Below, one piece after another: positions 8,788 to 17,100 of a DNA stretch of 64,000 nucleotides. A model generated the notes under the pieces. That model worked only from the letters and a program-made list of their open reading frames with translations. It did not search any database and was not told where the DNA came from. The DNA comes from Bradyrhizobium cenepequi. Lineage in GTDB: Bacteria; Pseudomonadota; Alphaproteobacteria; Rhizobiales; Xanthobacteraceae. Each line of letters opens with the position of its first letter. The first letter of the stretch is position 1. Made by a program: the position numbers and the translations under genes. The stretch is from positions 1-64,000 of the forward strand of contig NZ_JAGKJI010000004.1 of the NCBI RefSeq assembly GCF_020329485.1, written 5' to 3'.

Positions 8788-8883
8788 GTTGTCCTCCCTC
8801 GGACCCTTCGTTGGCCTTGCAGCCTTTTTGATGCTTGCACGACGCGTGCGGGGAAACGCACTTTGCCGGACGCCCGATCGACT

Positions 8884-8903
8884 ATAGTTGTTTTTACACC
8901 TAT
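8884..8903. promoter_or_regulatory. Candidate MarR operator
   Basis: In the divergent gap between the Bug gene (start 8787) and the marR-like gene (start 8976) lies an inverted repeat ATAG-N-TGT-N4-ACA-N-CTAT, 20 bp long. MarR dimers bind such interrupted palindromes, and its place between divergent genes fits control of both. This is inferred from symmetry only. Confidence 0.45.
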
Positions 8904-8975
8904 TGCAATGACGGATACGGCGCCAAACCTGGGCGATCCGTGCTTAATGACGGCCGGATTCGCAAAGGGATCGGC

Positions 8976-9545
8976 ATGGCGCAAACCAAGAAGACGGAGA
9001 TCGCGGGCACCCCGCAGGGGCTGCGCGCCTCGGCATCGCAGGCCATCGACTTCGAACGCTACGTTCCGACAGTGGTGTCGCGGCTGTCGGTAAAGCTGCG
9101 GGCATCGGCCAAGATCTTTTTCCAGGAAAGCTACGGCATCACCCTGCTCGACTGGCGCATCATTTCATTTCTGGCCGCGGAGGGGCCGTCCAGCGCGTAC
9201 GACATCTGGACGCTTGGAAGCCTGGAAAAGGCCGCCGTGAGCCGGGCACTGAGAGGTCTCGTCGATCGCGGCATCATCGTTGTCCGCAACGATCGCAAAA
9301 GTGCCCGCCGTCGCTCCGTTGTGTCTCTGACAAAGGCCGGACGCAGACTTCATGATCGGACGTTTGATGAAATCATTGTTCGGCATCAGCGCCTGGTCGG
9401 CGACCTGACTCGAGATCAGATCGAGACGTTCATCTGGACGGCGCAGCACCTTGAAGGACGGATCGCCTTAATGGAACGAGAGATCGGCCCGCCATTATCG
9501 GACTACGATCCGACCAAGATCGTTAATTCTTTAGATCAGACGTAG
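8976..9545 (+). CDS. MarR-family transcriptional regulator
   Basis: 189 residues from the ATG at 8976, with AAAGGGA 5 nt upstream; the frame is open further up but without such a site. It has the winged-helix core of MarR: GITLLDWRIISFLAAEGPSSAYDI, the recognition helix LEKAAVSRALRGLVDRGIIVV and the wing region RRSVVSLTKAGRRLHD. It is divergent to the Bug/dioxygenase genes and so the likely regulator of that operon, with ligand probably an aromatic acid. The N-terminal 30 residues are an unusual polar extension. Confidence 0.9.
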   Translation: MAQTKKTEIAGTPQGLRASASQAIDFERYVPTVVSRLSVKLRASAKIFFQESYGITLLDWRIISFLAAEGPSSAYDIWTLGSLEKAAVSRALRGLVDRGIIVVRNDRKSARRRSVVSLTKAGRRLHDRTFDEIIVRHQRLVGDLTRDQIETFIWTAQHLEGRIALMEREIGPPLSDYDPTKIVNSLDQT

Positions 9546-9661
9546 CTGGACATCGCACGAAACAACGTGCGTAACCATTCGGTCGACTGAAGACGCTCCA
9601 AATCGAATACACGCAAGTCCCAGCACGCCGCGAATGCGAGCCGTATCCCTGCCCGAAAGCC

Positions 9662-10348
9662 ATGAACATGAGACGCGAACGATCGAGCAATCAAGGCACT
9701 CCCGCCCTCAAAAGGCGGCCCGCTCCCGGTGCCCGGGCGCGGACCGACGAACAGAAAAAAGATGTCAGGGAAAACCTTATTGCCGTCGGACGGCACTTGT
9801 TCGCTGTTGAGGATCCTTCGACAGTCTCTCTGCGCAAGATCGCCGTCAAAACGGGTTATTCGCCTGGGACAATCTACAAGTACTTCAGAGACCAGCACGA
9901 GCTATTCATCGCCATACGTGAGCAGGACATGTCTCGCGTCGTGGACAATCTGGAGAAGATGGCCGAACGGGTTGCTGATCCAAAAGAGCGTTTGAGAGGG
10001 GTCTTTGTCGCGGCCGTCCGGCACTGGCTAAAATATCCAGAGGAATTTAGAGTTCTGTTCTCAATTCGCCCGGAACAATCCAGCAAGCCCGATCGCCAAC
10101 CGTTCGGCAAGTCGGCGGTTGTGCTGCGTTCCTACTCGCTATATCGGCGGCTTGTCGACGATCTGTTCGCTACCTATCCCGTCCCACCATGTGCTCCACG
10201 GTTGGCAACCGACACCTTAATCGCCGCAACACATGGTATCATCGCTTTTACCTTGCATACACACACGCTCGAATGGTCGAACCCCATCAGGATGTCGGAG
10301 CAAGTCCTAGATGCGCTGCTGGTGACTTGGTCTAAATCCGATACGTGA
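9662..10348 (+). CDS. TetR/AcrR-family transcriptional regulator (paralog 1)
   Basis: 228 residues. The N-terminal helix-turn-helix is VSLRKIAVKTGYSPGTIYKYFRDQ, preceded by a basic Arg-rich tail. The C-terminal ligand domain is aligned over its whole length with the TetR protein encoded at 20729-21436 (shared motifs: GYSPGTIY-YF, AIRE-DM, SYSLY-R-V-DLFATY, a C-terminal EWSNP/DWSNP). The two paralogs bracket the LDI-like operon. This one is convergent with the operon's last gene, 21 bp apart. The start at 9662 has no strong ribosome site, so an internal start is possible. Confidence 0.9.
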   Translation: MNMRRERSSNQGTPALKRRPAPGARARTDEQKKDVRENLIAVGRHLFAVEDPSTVSLRKIAVKTGYSPGTIYKYFRDQHELFIAIREQDMSRVVDNLEKMAERVADPKERLRGVFVAAVRHWLKYPEEFRVLFSIRPEQSSKPDRQPFGKSAVVLRSYSLYRRLVDDLFATYPVPPCAPRLATDTLIAATHGIIAFTLHTHTLEWSNPIRMSEQVLDALLVTWSKSDT

Positions 10349-10369
10349 TGCGTATTGCCTGTCTTACAT

Positions 10370-10897
10370 TTAGACTAACCGCCTGATGATTTGGTCGACC
10401 AGCTCGTCCTCTCCGATCGCATCGGTAAAGTGCGCGACATAGCGGCCATCAGGACCGATCAGATAGGTGAACGCCGTATGAGGCATCTGATATCCGGTCG
10501 CATCATCCGGATCAGTAGTGCGCTTGACGAAGACCTTGTATAGCGCTTTGACCTGCTCGATATTCTCGCGTGAGCCGCTCAAGCCAATGAAATGCGGATA
10601 ATTTTCTTCCAGAAACGCCTTCATGACTTCGGGCGTGTCGCGATCGGGATCGATGGTGACGTAGAGTGGCTGGAGGCGCGAGGACAACGGCCCGAGCCGA
10701 TCGATGACCTTCGAAAGACGCGCCAGCGCACCCGGGCAGACAACGCGGCAATGAGTGAAGCCGAAAAACAGCAACATGAATTGTTCACGATAGCTGCAAT
10801 CGGATACGGAACGACCGTGATGATCGATCAGCTCGAAAGAGCCGCCGAGCCGAACTGCCTTTTTGCCGGATGTGCCGCCACAGAAGTCAGACATCAT
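10370..10897 (-). CDS. SCO1/SenC-like thioredoxin-fold protein lacking a membrane anchor
   Basis: 175 residues. It has the SCO fold core: LLFFGFTHCRVVCPGAL with the C-x3-C motif, ITIDPDRDTPEVMKAFL, and a downstream His in MPHTAFTYLIGPDG. C-x3-C plus His is the copper-binding/redox triad of SCO proteins. Canonical SCO proteins are anchored in the membrane facing the periplasm. Here the N-terminus (MMSDFCGGTSGKK) has no signal peptide or membrane helix, so it should be cytosolic. Its start overlaps the stop of the LDI-like gene by 11 bp, implying coupled expression. A role in keeping the partner enzyme's thiols in the right redox state is a guess; copper handling is the alternative. Confidence 0.82.
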   Translation of the reverse strand: MMSDFCGGTSGKKAVRLGGSFELIDHHGRSVSDCSYREQFMLLFFGFTHCRVVCPGALARLSKVIDRLGPLSSRLQPLYVTIDPDRDTPEVMKAFLEENYPHFIGLSGSRENIEQVKALYKVFVKRTTDPDDATGYQMPHTAFTYLIGPDGRYVAHFTDAIGEDELVDQIIRRLV

Positions 10898-12503
10898 CGA
10901 ACTCTATAACGAGCATTGTCGGCCTCTCCATTCGCAGGTCCACCGCAATAATCTGGTCGCATGCGAAAACGTGCACCGCGCCCGCGTTCGACAAGGCCCC
11001 GTCGCGACAGGCAGCAATCGCCACGCCATCCACGAAAAGCGCCCAGTCTGCCTCAACCCGTACAGGTCCTATTTCCAAGCGAACCTGCAAGGAGCGGCCG
11101 TCACGCGGCTGGAGCGTCAGAACCAAGAGCTTGGCTTTCTCGTCGTACACGGCACGCGCTACATCTACTCCACTCGTGGTTCGCTGCAACGCTGGGCTCG
11201 CGAAATGCTCGGCGCGCCAAGGCTTATTGTACATCGCCCACAATCCGTCGGGTACGTTGAGCCGGGAGTAGGCCAGCATCGCGTTGCCGGTTAGCCGGTC
11301 CATCCGGATGAGGTTGCCTCCCTGATCGTAGGCCTGATCGTTCCGCGGATAGTAGAGCCCGCCTTCGCTCCATGTCGGCGACATATAGCGGTCGGCATGC
11401 GCCAGCATGCGACCGAGATCGGTATCGCCCATTTCTGAGAGCAACATCGCGACATACCCGAAATCCGGCATTGGCCAAGGATAGGCGCGATCTTCGATGC
11501 CGTCGATCGAGAGACGGTTGACGAGTGCCTCGCGCACCCGCGGCACAACGGAATTCGGGTGGAGCGAGACTAGACCATCGTCGCCGTATTTGAGGACTCC
11601 ATGCAACTGATCGCGATAAATGCCGTGCACAAAATCGCGGTTCCAGGTGTTCATTATCGCGCCGCCCCACGCCGTCCAGCCGACGCTTTTCGGTGGCACG
11701 AAATCATCCTGCTCGACGCGCCACCAACCATGAAACCAGCCCTCGGCCGACAACATGCCTTTCTTGTCCCAAGCGGTACGGTAGCTTCGCGTCGCTTCTT
11801 CGGCCACCGATGTACCTTTTCGCAGATCGGCAAAGCGGAAGCCGAGCATCGGAAATTGATTGCAGACGATGAAGACGCAGTTCGGCTCGCAGGCGACGCC
11901 AAGCCAGCCGTTCTCCACCATCTGCCAGTAGATCACTTCGTTCAGCGAAGTGCGGGTGTATTCGTATCTTTCCGGGCCCATACCCCAAAAGATCGGATTG
12001 TGCAGAAATGTCAGAGCGCCCGGTTGGTCATGAACGTCGTCATTGAAGAGCATGGCGTACATGCCCACCATCGCTGACAGATGCCCGCTGTACATGATGT
12101 TTTCGCGCACCACCGGATCGGTCCACCCCTTGCGCAGTTCTTTGATGCCCGGGTTGACGTAGGGACCGGACTGGCTGGTGTCTTTCCAGTAGCTCCAGAC
12201 CTCGCGTCTGAGCATCTTGCGGATCAGGTTGCCGAAGGTTTCGCGGAATACGGCCGGCGCGGCCGGCAAGCGATGGTAATGCGCGAGGCCTAGAGCGTAG
12301 GCCATTTGCGCAAGTTGGTAACGGTAGGAATCGAGCCACTCTTGCCCCGGATCCGGGATACCCATCTTCGACCATTCGCCGTCCGGCTGCGCGGCAAGGT
12401 TTTCGATATGGCGTAGATGCCCGATCTGGATGGAATCCAGAATGGGAAACCTCGAGACGTCGACTGCTGCGGGAGTGGTGTCCCCGAGCTCGGATACGGC
12501 CAT
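10887..12503 (-). CDS. Linalool dehydratase/isomerase-like enzyme
   Basis: 538 residues; AAAGGAGG lies 7 nt before the ATG. The central part matches the linalool dehydratase/isomerase fold of Castellaniella defragrans. ENIMYSGHLSAMVGMY corresponds to the segment carrying its catalytic His (here H141). GVACEPNCVFIVCNQF corresponds to the segment carrying its two catalytic cysteines with identical 9-residue spacing (here C205 and C214). The Asp of the reference enzyme appears as Glu (E34), and the neighbouring catalytic Tyr is not found. Unlike the reference it has no signal peptide and has about 140 extra C-terminal residues (beta-rich, from about 440). The fold is an alpha/alpha barrel acting on allylic or tertiary alcohols. 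The substrate here is unknown. It sits last but one in a LIV-transporter/oxidoreductase operon. Confidence 0.82.
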   Translation of the reverse strand: MAVSELGDTTPAAVDVSRFPILDSIQIGHLRHIENLAAQPDGEWSKMGIPDPGQEWLDSYRYQLAQMAYALGLAHYHRLPAAPAVFRETFGNLIRKMLRREVWSYWKDTSQSGPYVNPGIKELRKGWTDPVVRENIMYSGHLSAMVGMYAMLFNDDVHDQPGALTFLHNPIFWGMGPERYEYTRTSLNEVIYWQMVENGWLGVACEPNCVFIVCNQFPMLGFRFADLRKGTSVAEEATRSYRTAWDKKGMLSAEGWFHGWWRVEQDDFVPPKSVGWTAWGGAIMNTWNRDFVHGIYRDQLHGVLKYGDDGLVSLHPNSVVPRVREALVNRLSIDGIEDRAYPWPMPDFGYVAMLLSEMGDTDLGRMLAHADRYMSPTWSEGGLYYPRNDQAYDQGGNLIRMDRLTGNAMLAYSRLNVPDGLWAMYNKPWRAEHFASPALQRTTSGVDVARAVYDEKAKLLVLTLQPRDGRSLQVRLEIGPVRVEADWALFVDGVAIAACRDGALSNAGAVHVFACDQIIAVDLRMERPTMLVIEFDDV

Positions 12504-12539
12504 CGCATTTCCTCCTTTGCCTAGAGAACCGGGACGGGA

Positions 12540-13295
12540 TCACATGCCGAGGTAGGCTCGCTTGACGTCTTCGCTCTGCAGGAGCTCGGGGCCCGTGCCT
12601 GCCTTGACGATCCGGCCAGTCTCCATCACGTAGCCGAAATCGGCGATCGCGAGAGCCGCGCGGGCATTCTGCTCGACCAACAGGATCGTGATGCCTTGCT
12701 GCCGTAACCGATCCACCACGCGCAGGATTTCCGCTGCCAGAAGCGGTGCGAGACCGAGCGAGGGCTCGTCGAGCAGCAGTAGCTTTGGTTCGCCCATCAG
12801 TGCACGCGCGATAGCCAACATCTGCTGCTGACCGCCGGATAGCGTTCCGGCCGAAAGCTTCCGCTTCTCTTTCAGCACGGGAAACAGAACATAAGCCTGA
12901 TCGATGCGCTCGTTCAAATCGGCGCTCTGGCGACGATACGCGCCAAGTCTGATGTTGTCCTCGACCGACATCGGGCCGAATACCTGCCGTCCCTCGGGGG
13001 CCTGGCAGATCCCAAGCGCGACCCGTCTGTGGGGAGCCAAACGAGAGATGTCCGTGCCGTCGAAACCGATCGTGCCTTCGCTCTGGCGATGAACTCCCGA
13101 CAGCACGCGCAAGAGCGTGGTCTTGCCGGCGCCGTTCGCGCCTACCAGCGCGACCAGTTGTCCCTTGGCGACGGCAAAATCAATTCCGTGCAGTGCTTCG
13201 ATGGGACCGTAGCGCACCTTGAGGCCTTTCACCTCCAGTAGCGCCCTCGCGTCGGGCGCGAGCGGCATAGGGGCAGCTTGTTCGGCCAACCTCAT
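12540..13295 (-). CDS. LIV-type ABC transporter ATP-binding protein (LivF-like)
   Basis: 251 residues. Walker [13 protein letters not shown], signature LSGGQQQMLAIARAL, Walker B LLLLDEPSLGL and the LivF-specific start LLEVKGLKVRYGPIEALHGIDF are all present. It energises uptake with the LivG/LivM/LivH/LivK-like products encoded just upstream. The ATG overlaps the preceding stop by 4 bp. In this operon the imported compound is probably the substrate of the LDI-like and ThDP enzymes rather than an amino acid. Confidence 0.93.
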   Translation of the reverse strand: MRLAEQAAPMPLAPDARALLEVKGLKVRYGPIEALHGIDFAVAKGQLVALVGANGAGKTTLLRVLSGVHRQSEGTIGFDGTDISRLAPHRRVALGICQAPEGRQVFGPMSVEDNIRLGAYRRQSADLNERIDQAYVLFPVLKEKRKLSAGTLSGGQQQMLAIARALMGEPKLLLLDEPSLGLAPLLAAEILRVVDRLRQQGITILLVEQNARAALAIADFGYVMETGRIVKAGTGPELLQSEDVKRAYLGM

Positions 13296-14053
13296 GCGGC
13301 GACCCCTAGATAGGCGGCGATCACCTGTGGGTCGGCACGGACGACCTCGGGCGTTCCTTCCGCAAGCTTCTTACCGTAGTCGAGTACAAGGATGCGTGTT
13401 GAGACCTGCATCACAAGTTTCATATCGTGCTCGACGAGCAGGACGGTCACGCCGGCCTTGGCAATGTGCTCGATGAGCTTACGGATTTCGTCGGTCTCGC
13501 TGTGATTCAGTCCAGCCGCGGGTTCGTCGAGCAGCAGGATCTTCGGTTTCGCCGCTAGGGCGCGTGCGATCTCGAGGCGTTTCAGAGCTCCGTAGGGCAT
13601 CTGGGATGCCTGCGCGGTCCTGTATTGCGACAGACCGACATAGGCCATCAACGCCGCGGCCTCTTCCCGCAATGCGGCGTCTGCCTTGCGAATATGCGGC
13701 AGGTGCAGCAGCCCCGCGAAAAATCCCGAATCTACCCGGGTTTGGCCACCCACCATGACGTTGGAGATGGCATCCATATTCATGCAGACTTGGATGTTCT
13801 GAAACGTCCGGCTGAGGCCCAGACGCGCCAACCGGTCGGGCGAAAATCCGGTGACTGTTTCGTCCATCATGGTGATTACGCCGGCGCTCGGTGCGTAGAT
13901 GCCGGATAACAAGTTTATCAGCGTGGTCTTGCCGGCGCCGTTCGGGCCGATGATGGCGTGAATCGATCCTGCCTCGACCGTGAACGAAAGGTCGTCGACC
14001 GCCGCTACGCCCCCGAAGTGCTTCGACAAGCGGCTTACTTCCAGCGCGCTCAT
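13292..14053 (-). CDS. LIV-type ABC transporter ATP-binding protein (LivG-like)
   Basis: 253 residues. It has Walker A GPNGAGKTTLINLLSG, the signature region MPYGALKRLEIARALA (a variant of LSGGQ usual for LivG), Walker B ILLLDEPAAGLNHSE and the switch His in LLVEHDMKLVM. The length is standard. It overlaps both neighbours by 4 bp (ATGA), so it is part of a tightly coupled transporter operon. Confidence 0.93.
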   Translation of the reverse strand: MSALEVSRLSKHFGGVAAVDDLSFTVEAGSIHAIIGPNGAGKTTLINLLSGIYAPSAGVITMMDETVTGFSPDRLARLGLSRTFQNIQVCMNMDAISNVMVGGQTRVDSGFFAGLLHLPHIRKADAALREEAAALMAYVGLSQYRTAQASQMPYGALKRLEIARALAAKPKILLLDEPAAGLNHSETDEIRKLIEHIAKAGVTVLLVEHDMKLVMQVSTRILVLDYGKKLAEGTPEVVRADPQVIAAYLGVAA

Positions 14054-14988
14054 GACCGTAGTCTCGTCAGTCGATTGGACAACGTCGGTACCAGGCCGTT
14101 TGGCATGAAGATCATGGTTACGATCAGAATGATGCCGAATACGATGGTTTCGCCGTCCTCGAATGTCGAGAGCACTTGAGGCAAGAGGGTGAGCAATGCG
14201 GCTCCGACCAGAGAGCCCGGAATGGACGCCATGCCTCCAACGATCACCATCGTCATCAAGATGATGGAGCGCACGAAGCCCGCGGTGTCGGGCGTGGCAA
14301 ATTCGAGATAATGCGCCTCCAAGCTACCCATGACGCTCGCGACGATCGCCGAGAGTACGAATACCTTCACTTTAACGCCGGCGACATCGACGCCTGCAAT
14401 GCGGGCGGCGACCTCGGATCCGTGGATGGCCTGTAGCGCCCGGCCCGCCGGCGAGTCGACCAGGTTGCTCGCCGTCCAGACCGCGGCTAGCAGCAGAATC
14501 GACAGCAGCGCATACCAGTTGCGGTCCCCGCTCAACGTCCAAGACCCGATTGTGAAAGCGGGCACGGACATGCCGTCCGAGCCGCCGGTGTAGTGCATCT
14601 CGTTGTTGAGGGCGATTGCAATGATGATGCCCATACCGAGCGTGGCCATCGCCAGATGGTGACCTTTCAGGGTCAGTATCGGTCGCGCGATCACGAACGC
14701 CAGAAGTCCGGTGCCGGCTGCGCCCGCGACGAGTGCGACGAGCGGCGGCCAGTTGAAGTGCGTCGTCAGGACCGCCGAAGCGTAGGTCCCGAGCCCAATG
14801 AAGCCCGCGTGTCCGAGGCTGATTTGACCGGTGTAGCCGAATAGCAGGTTGAGTCCGATCACCACGACCGCGTTGATGAGGACACGAACGGCGAGATCGT
14901 ACGCGAAAGCATTGGGCGACAGCAGAGGAAATGCCGCCAGACCGATGGCCAGCAGCACCAGACCGAGGGTTCGGGGTGCGATCGTCAT
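14050..14988 (-). CDS. LIV-type ABC transporter permease (LivM-like)
   Basis: 312 residues and strongly hydrophobic, with about ten membrane segments. Family motifs are LNLLFGYTGQISLGHAGFIGLGTY near residue 45, the cytoplasmic loop DSPAGRALQAIHGSEVAARIAGVDV, and the conserved IVGGMASIPGSLVGAALLTLLP. It pairs with the LivH-like permease encoded upstream, overlapping it by 4 bp. Confidence 0.93.
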   Translation of the reverse strand: MTIAPRTLGLVLLAIGLAAFPLLSPNAFAYDLAVRVLINAVVVIGLNLLFGYTGQISLGHAGFIGLGTYASAVLTTHFNWPPLVALVAGAAGTGLLAFVIARPILTLKGHHLAMATLGMGIIIAIALNNEMHYTGGSDGMSVPAFTIGSWTLSGDRNWYALLSILLLAAVWTASNLVDSPAGRALQAIHGSEVAARIAGVDVAGVKVKVFVLSAIVASVMGSLEAHYLEFATPDTAGFVRSIILMTMVIVGGMASIPGSLVGAALLTLLPQVLSTFEDGETIVFGIILIVTMIFMPNGLVPTLSNRLTRLRS

Positions 14989-15860
14989 ACTCGGTGCGAT
15001 GACTTGGCGCCGAACAGGCCGTGCGGAGCTACCACGAACAGAAGGATGATCAGGATGAAGGCGACCGCGTCCTTGTAGGCCGATGAAACATAGGCCGCCG
15101 TCATGGCTTCGATGATCCCCAGGACCAGTCCGCCGATCACGGCGCCTAGGGCACTACCCAGCCCGCCGAGCGCTGCGGCAACAAAGCCCTTAAGGCCAAG
15201 CATGGTACCAGCGTCGTAGCTCGTGAAGGTGATCGGTGCCAGCAGCACGCCGCCGATGGCTCCGAGCGCCGCCGATAATGCGAAAGAAAACGTCAGGATA
15301 CCCATGGTGTTGATGCCGACCAGTTGGGCAGCGAGACGATTATGCGAGGTCGCGACCAGCGCCTTGCCGTGCATGGTGGCATTGAAATACCAGAACAGCA
15401 CGAGCACGATGACGAGCGCCAGCCCCATGATCCAGATCGCTTGGGGGACCAACGCCGCGCCGAGAATGTGCAGGGGGCGCTCGTCCGAAAGACCCGGTAG
15501 CGCATGATTTCCCTTGCCGAGACTGATCTGAACCGCGCCGCGGATGACTTGGCCGGCACCGAGAGTAATGATGATCAATGAGGTCATCGACGTGGTCTTG
15601 GCCGGCTCGACGGCGAACTTAGCCATGGTCACGCCGACCAGGGTCGTGAAGGCGATGGCCAGTGCGAGAGCGAGCAGCAATGGCACGCCCGCGGCGACGA
15701 GCGCCGAGGCGGTCATCGCACCCAGCATGATGAATTCGCCCTGGGCGAAGTTGATCATGCCGCTCGCGCTGTAGACCAGCGTATAGCCGAGCGCGGCCAA
15801 CGCGTAGGTTGCACCTACCGTAAGTCCTGCAAACAGGAACTGTAGGAATTGCGACAGCAT
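14985..15860 (-). CDS. LIV-type ABC transporter permease (LivH-like)
   Basis: 291 residues, hydrophobic. Typical LivH features are GLTVGATYALAALGYTLVYSASG, MINFAQGEF, the NRLAAQLVGIN loop and FVAAALGGLGSALGAVIGGL. The ATG at 15860 follows AGAGGAAACG. It is the first permease after the binding-protein gene in the operon. Confidence 0.93.
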   Translation of the reverse strand: MLSQFLQFLFAGLTVGATYALAALGYTLVYSASGMINFAQGEFIMLGAMTASALVAAGVPLLLALALAIAFTTLVGVTMAKFAVEPAKTTSMTSLIIITLGAGQVIRGAVQISLGKGNHALPGLSDERPLHILGAALVPQAIWIMGLALVIVLVLFWYFNATMHGKALVATSHNRLAAQLVGINTMGILTFSFALSAALGAIGGVLLAPITFTSYDAGTMLGLKGFVAAALGGLGSALGAVIGGLVLGIIEAMTAAYVSSAYKDAVAFILIILLFVVAPHGLFGAKSSHRV

Positions 15861-15909
15861 CGTTTCCTCTCACTGCGCGTCCGGTTGACCCGAGCGTCAC
15901 ACGCTGCCC

Positions 15910-17061
15910 CTATTGGAGCGGAACGAACTTGTTGTTCTTCACCACGTACATCCGCAACGACTCGATTGCCAATCCCTGATGATCTGTCGGTGACATCGTA
16001 AACACGCCGTTGAGCCCTGGGAGATTCTTCGTCTCCTCGATCGCTTGCCGCATCTTGGCTTTATCCGTGGTCCCTGCGCGACGGATCGCATCCACCGCGA
16101 TGACCGCGGCGTCATAGGAGTTGCCGGCGAACGGGGAAGCCGTCTCATGGTACGCATCCCTGTAGCTGTTGTAGAAGTCGTCGATCACCTTTTTCTGCAG
16201 ATCGTTCGCTGGAACCATATCTGGGACGACGAAGATCGCGGTCGGCGTACGAACCCCTTCGGAGGCCGCGCCCGTCAATTTGAGGAACTCCTGATTGACG
16301 ACCGCGTGGGGCAGAAATAGCGGAAGCTTGATGTCGAGCCGGGCATAGTTTTTGACGGCCATCGAAGGGCTGGTCCCGGCTCCACAAAAGATCAGAATCG
16401 CCTGCACGCCGGGCGCATCCTTGATCGTTGTCAATTGCGGCGTGACGTCGGTGTCTTTTGGACCGTACTTCTCGTCGGCAACGATCGAGATACCGTACTC
16501 CGGCGCCGCCTCCATGATCTCCTTGCGCCCCGACTGGCCGAAACCGGCAGTTTCCGATAACAGGCCTATCCTGCTGTATCCCTGTTGCTTCATGTCCTGC
16601 AGGATTCGCTTCGCCACTTGGCGATCGGTATGCGGCGTCTTGAATACCCATTTCTTCACGGGAACGACGATCGCCAGGCCGCCGCCGACCGAAATGTAGG
16701 GTATCTCGGCCCGCTCCGCCAACGGTATCATCGCCATCGCCGATGGTGTGACCGTTCCCCCGATGATCAGATCGACGTGGTCCGATTCGATCAACCGCTT
16801 GGTCATGGTGCTTGCGCGTGCCGGTTCCGACGCATCGTCGTACGATACCAGTTCGATCCTCCGTCCGAGCACACCGCCGGCGTCATTGATCTTCCTGATG
16901 TAGAGTTCGACGGCTTTTTGCTCGGGATCGCCGATGAATCCGACCACGCCGGTGGTCGATAGCAGCAAGCCGATCTTGATCGGGTCTTCCGCTGCGGACG
17001 CCGGAAGCGGACTTGCGGCAATGACAGCTGCCACCAACAAGCTCTTCGCACCTAGATTCAT
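15910..17061 (-). CDS. LIV-type periplasmic substrate-binding protein (LivK-like)
   Basis: 383 residues from the ATG at 17061, which has GGGAG 7 nt upstream; a TTG two codons earlier is less likely. A signal peptide ends at PASAAE. The mature part is a type I periplasmic binding protein: PIKIGLLLSTTGVVGFIGDPEQ, the NDAGGVLGRRIELVSYDD segment usual for the family, and DLIIGGTVTPSAMAMIPLAE. It delivers a ligand to the LivHM permeases encoded downstream. The ligand is not deducible from the sequence; catabolic neighbours point to a hydroxylated or aromatic compound. Confidence 0.93.
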   Translation of the reverse strand: MNLGAKSLLVAAVIAASPLPASAAEDPIKIGLLLSTTGVVGFIGDPEQKAVELYIRKINDAGGVLGRRIELVSYDDASEPARASTMTKRLIESDHVDLIIGGTVTPSAMAMIPLAERAEIPYISVGGGLAIVVPVKKWVFKTPHTDRQVAKRILQDMKQQGYSRIGLLSETAGFGQSGRKEIMEAAPEYGISIVADEKYGPKDTDVTPQLTTIKDAPGVQAILIFCGAGTSPSMAVKNYARLDIKLPLFLPHAVVNQEFLKLTGAASEGVRTPTAIFVVPDMVPANDLQKKVIDDFYNSYRDAYHETASPFAGNSYDAAVIAVDAIRRAGTTDKAKMRQAIEETKNLPGLNGVFTMSPTDHQGLAIESLRMYVVKNNKFVPLQ

Positions 17062-17100
17062 TTTCAATCTCCCTAGACAACCGACCGGTCTGCGCCGGCT

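Noticed and set aside
8080-9093. 337-residue plus-strand frame
   Set aside because: Antisense to the Bug gene and out of frame with the MarR gene.
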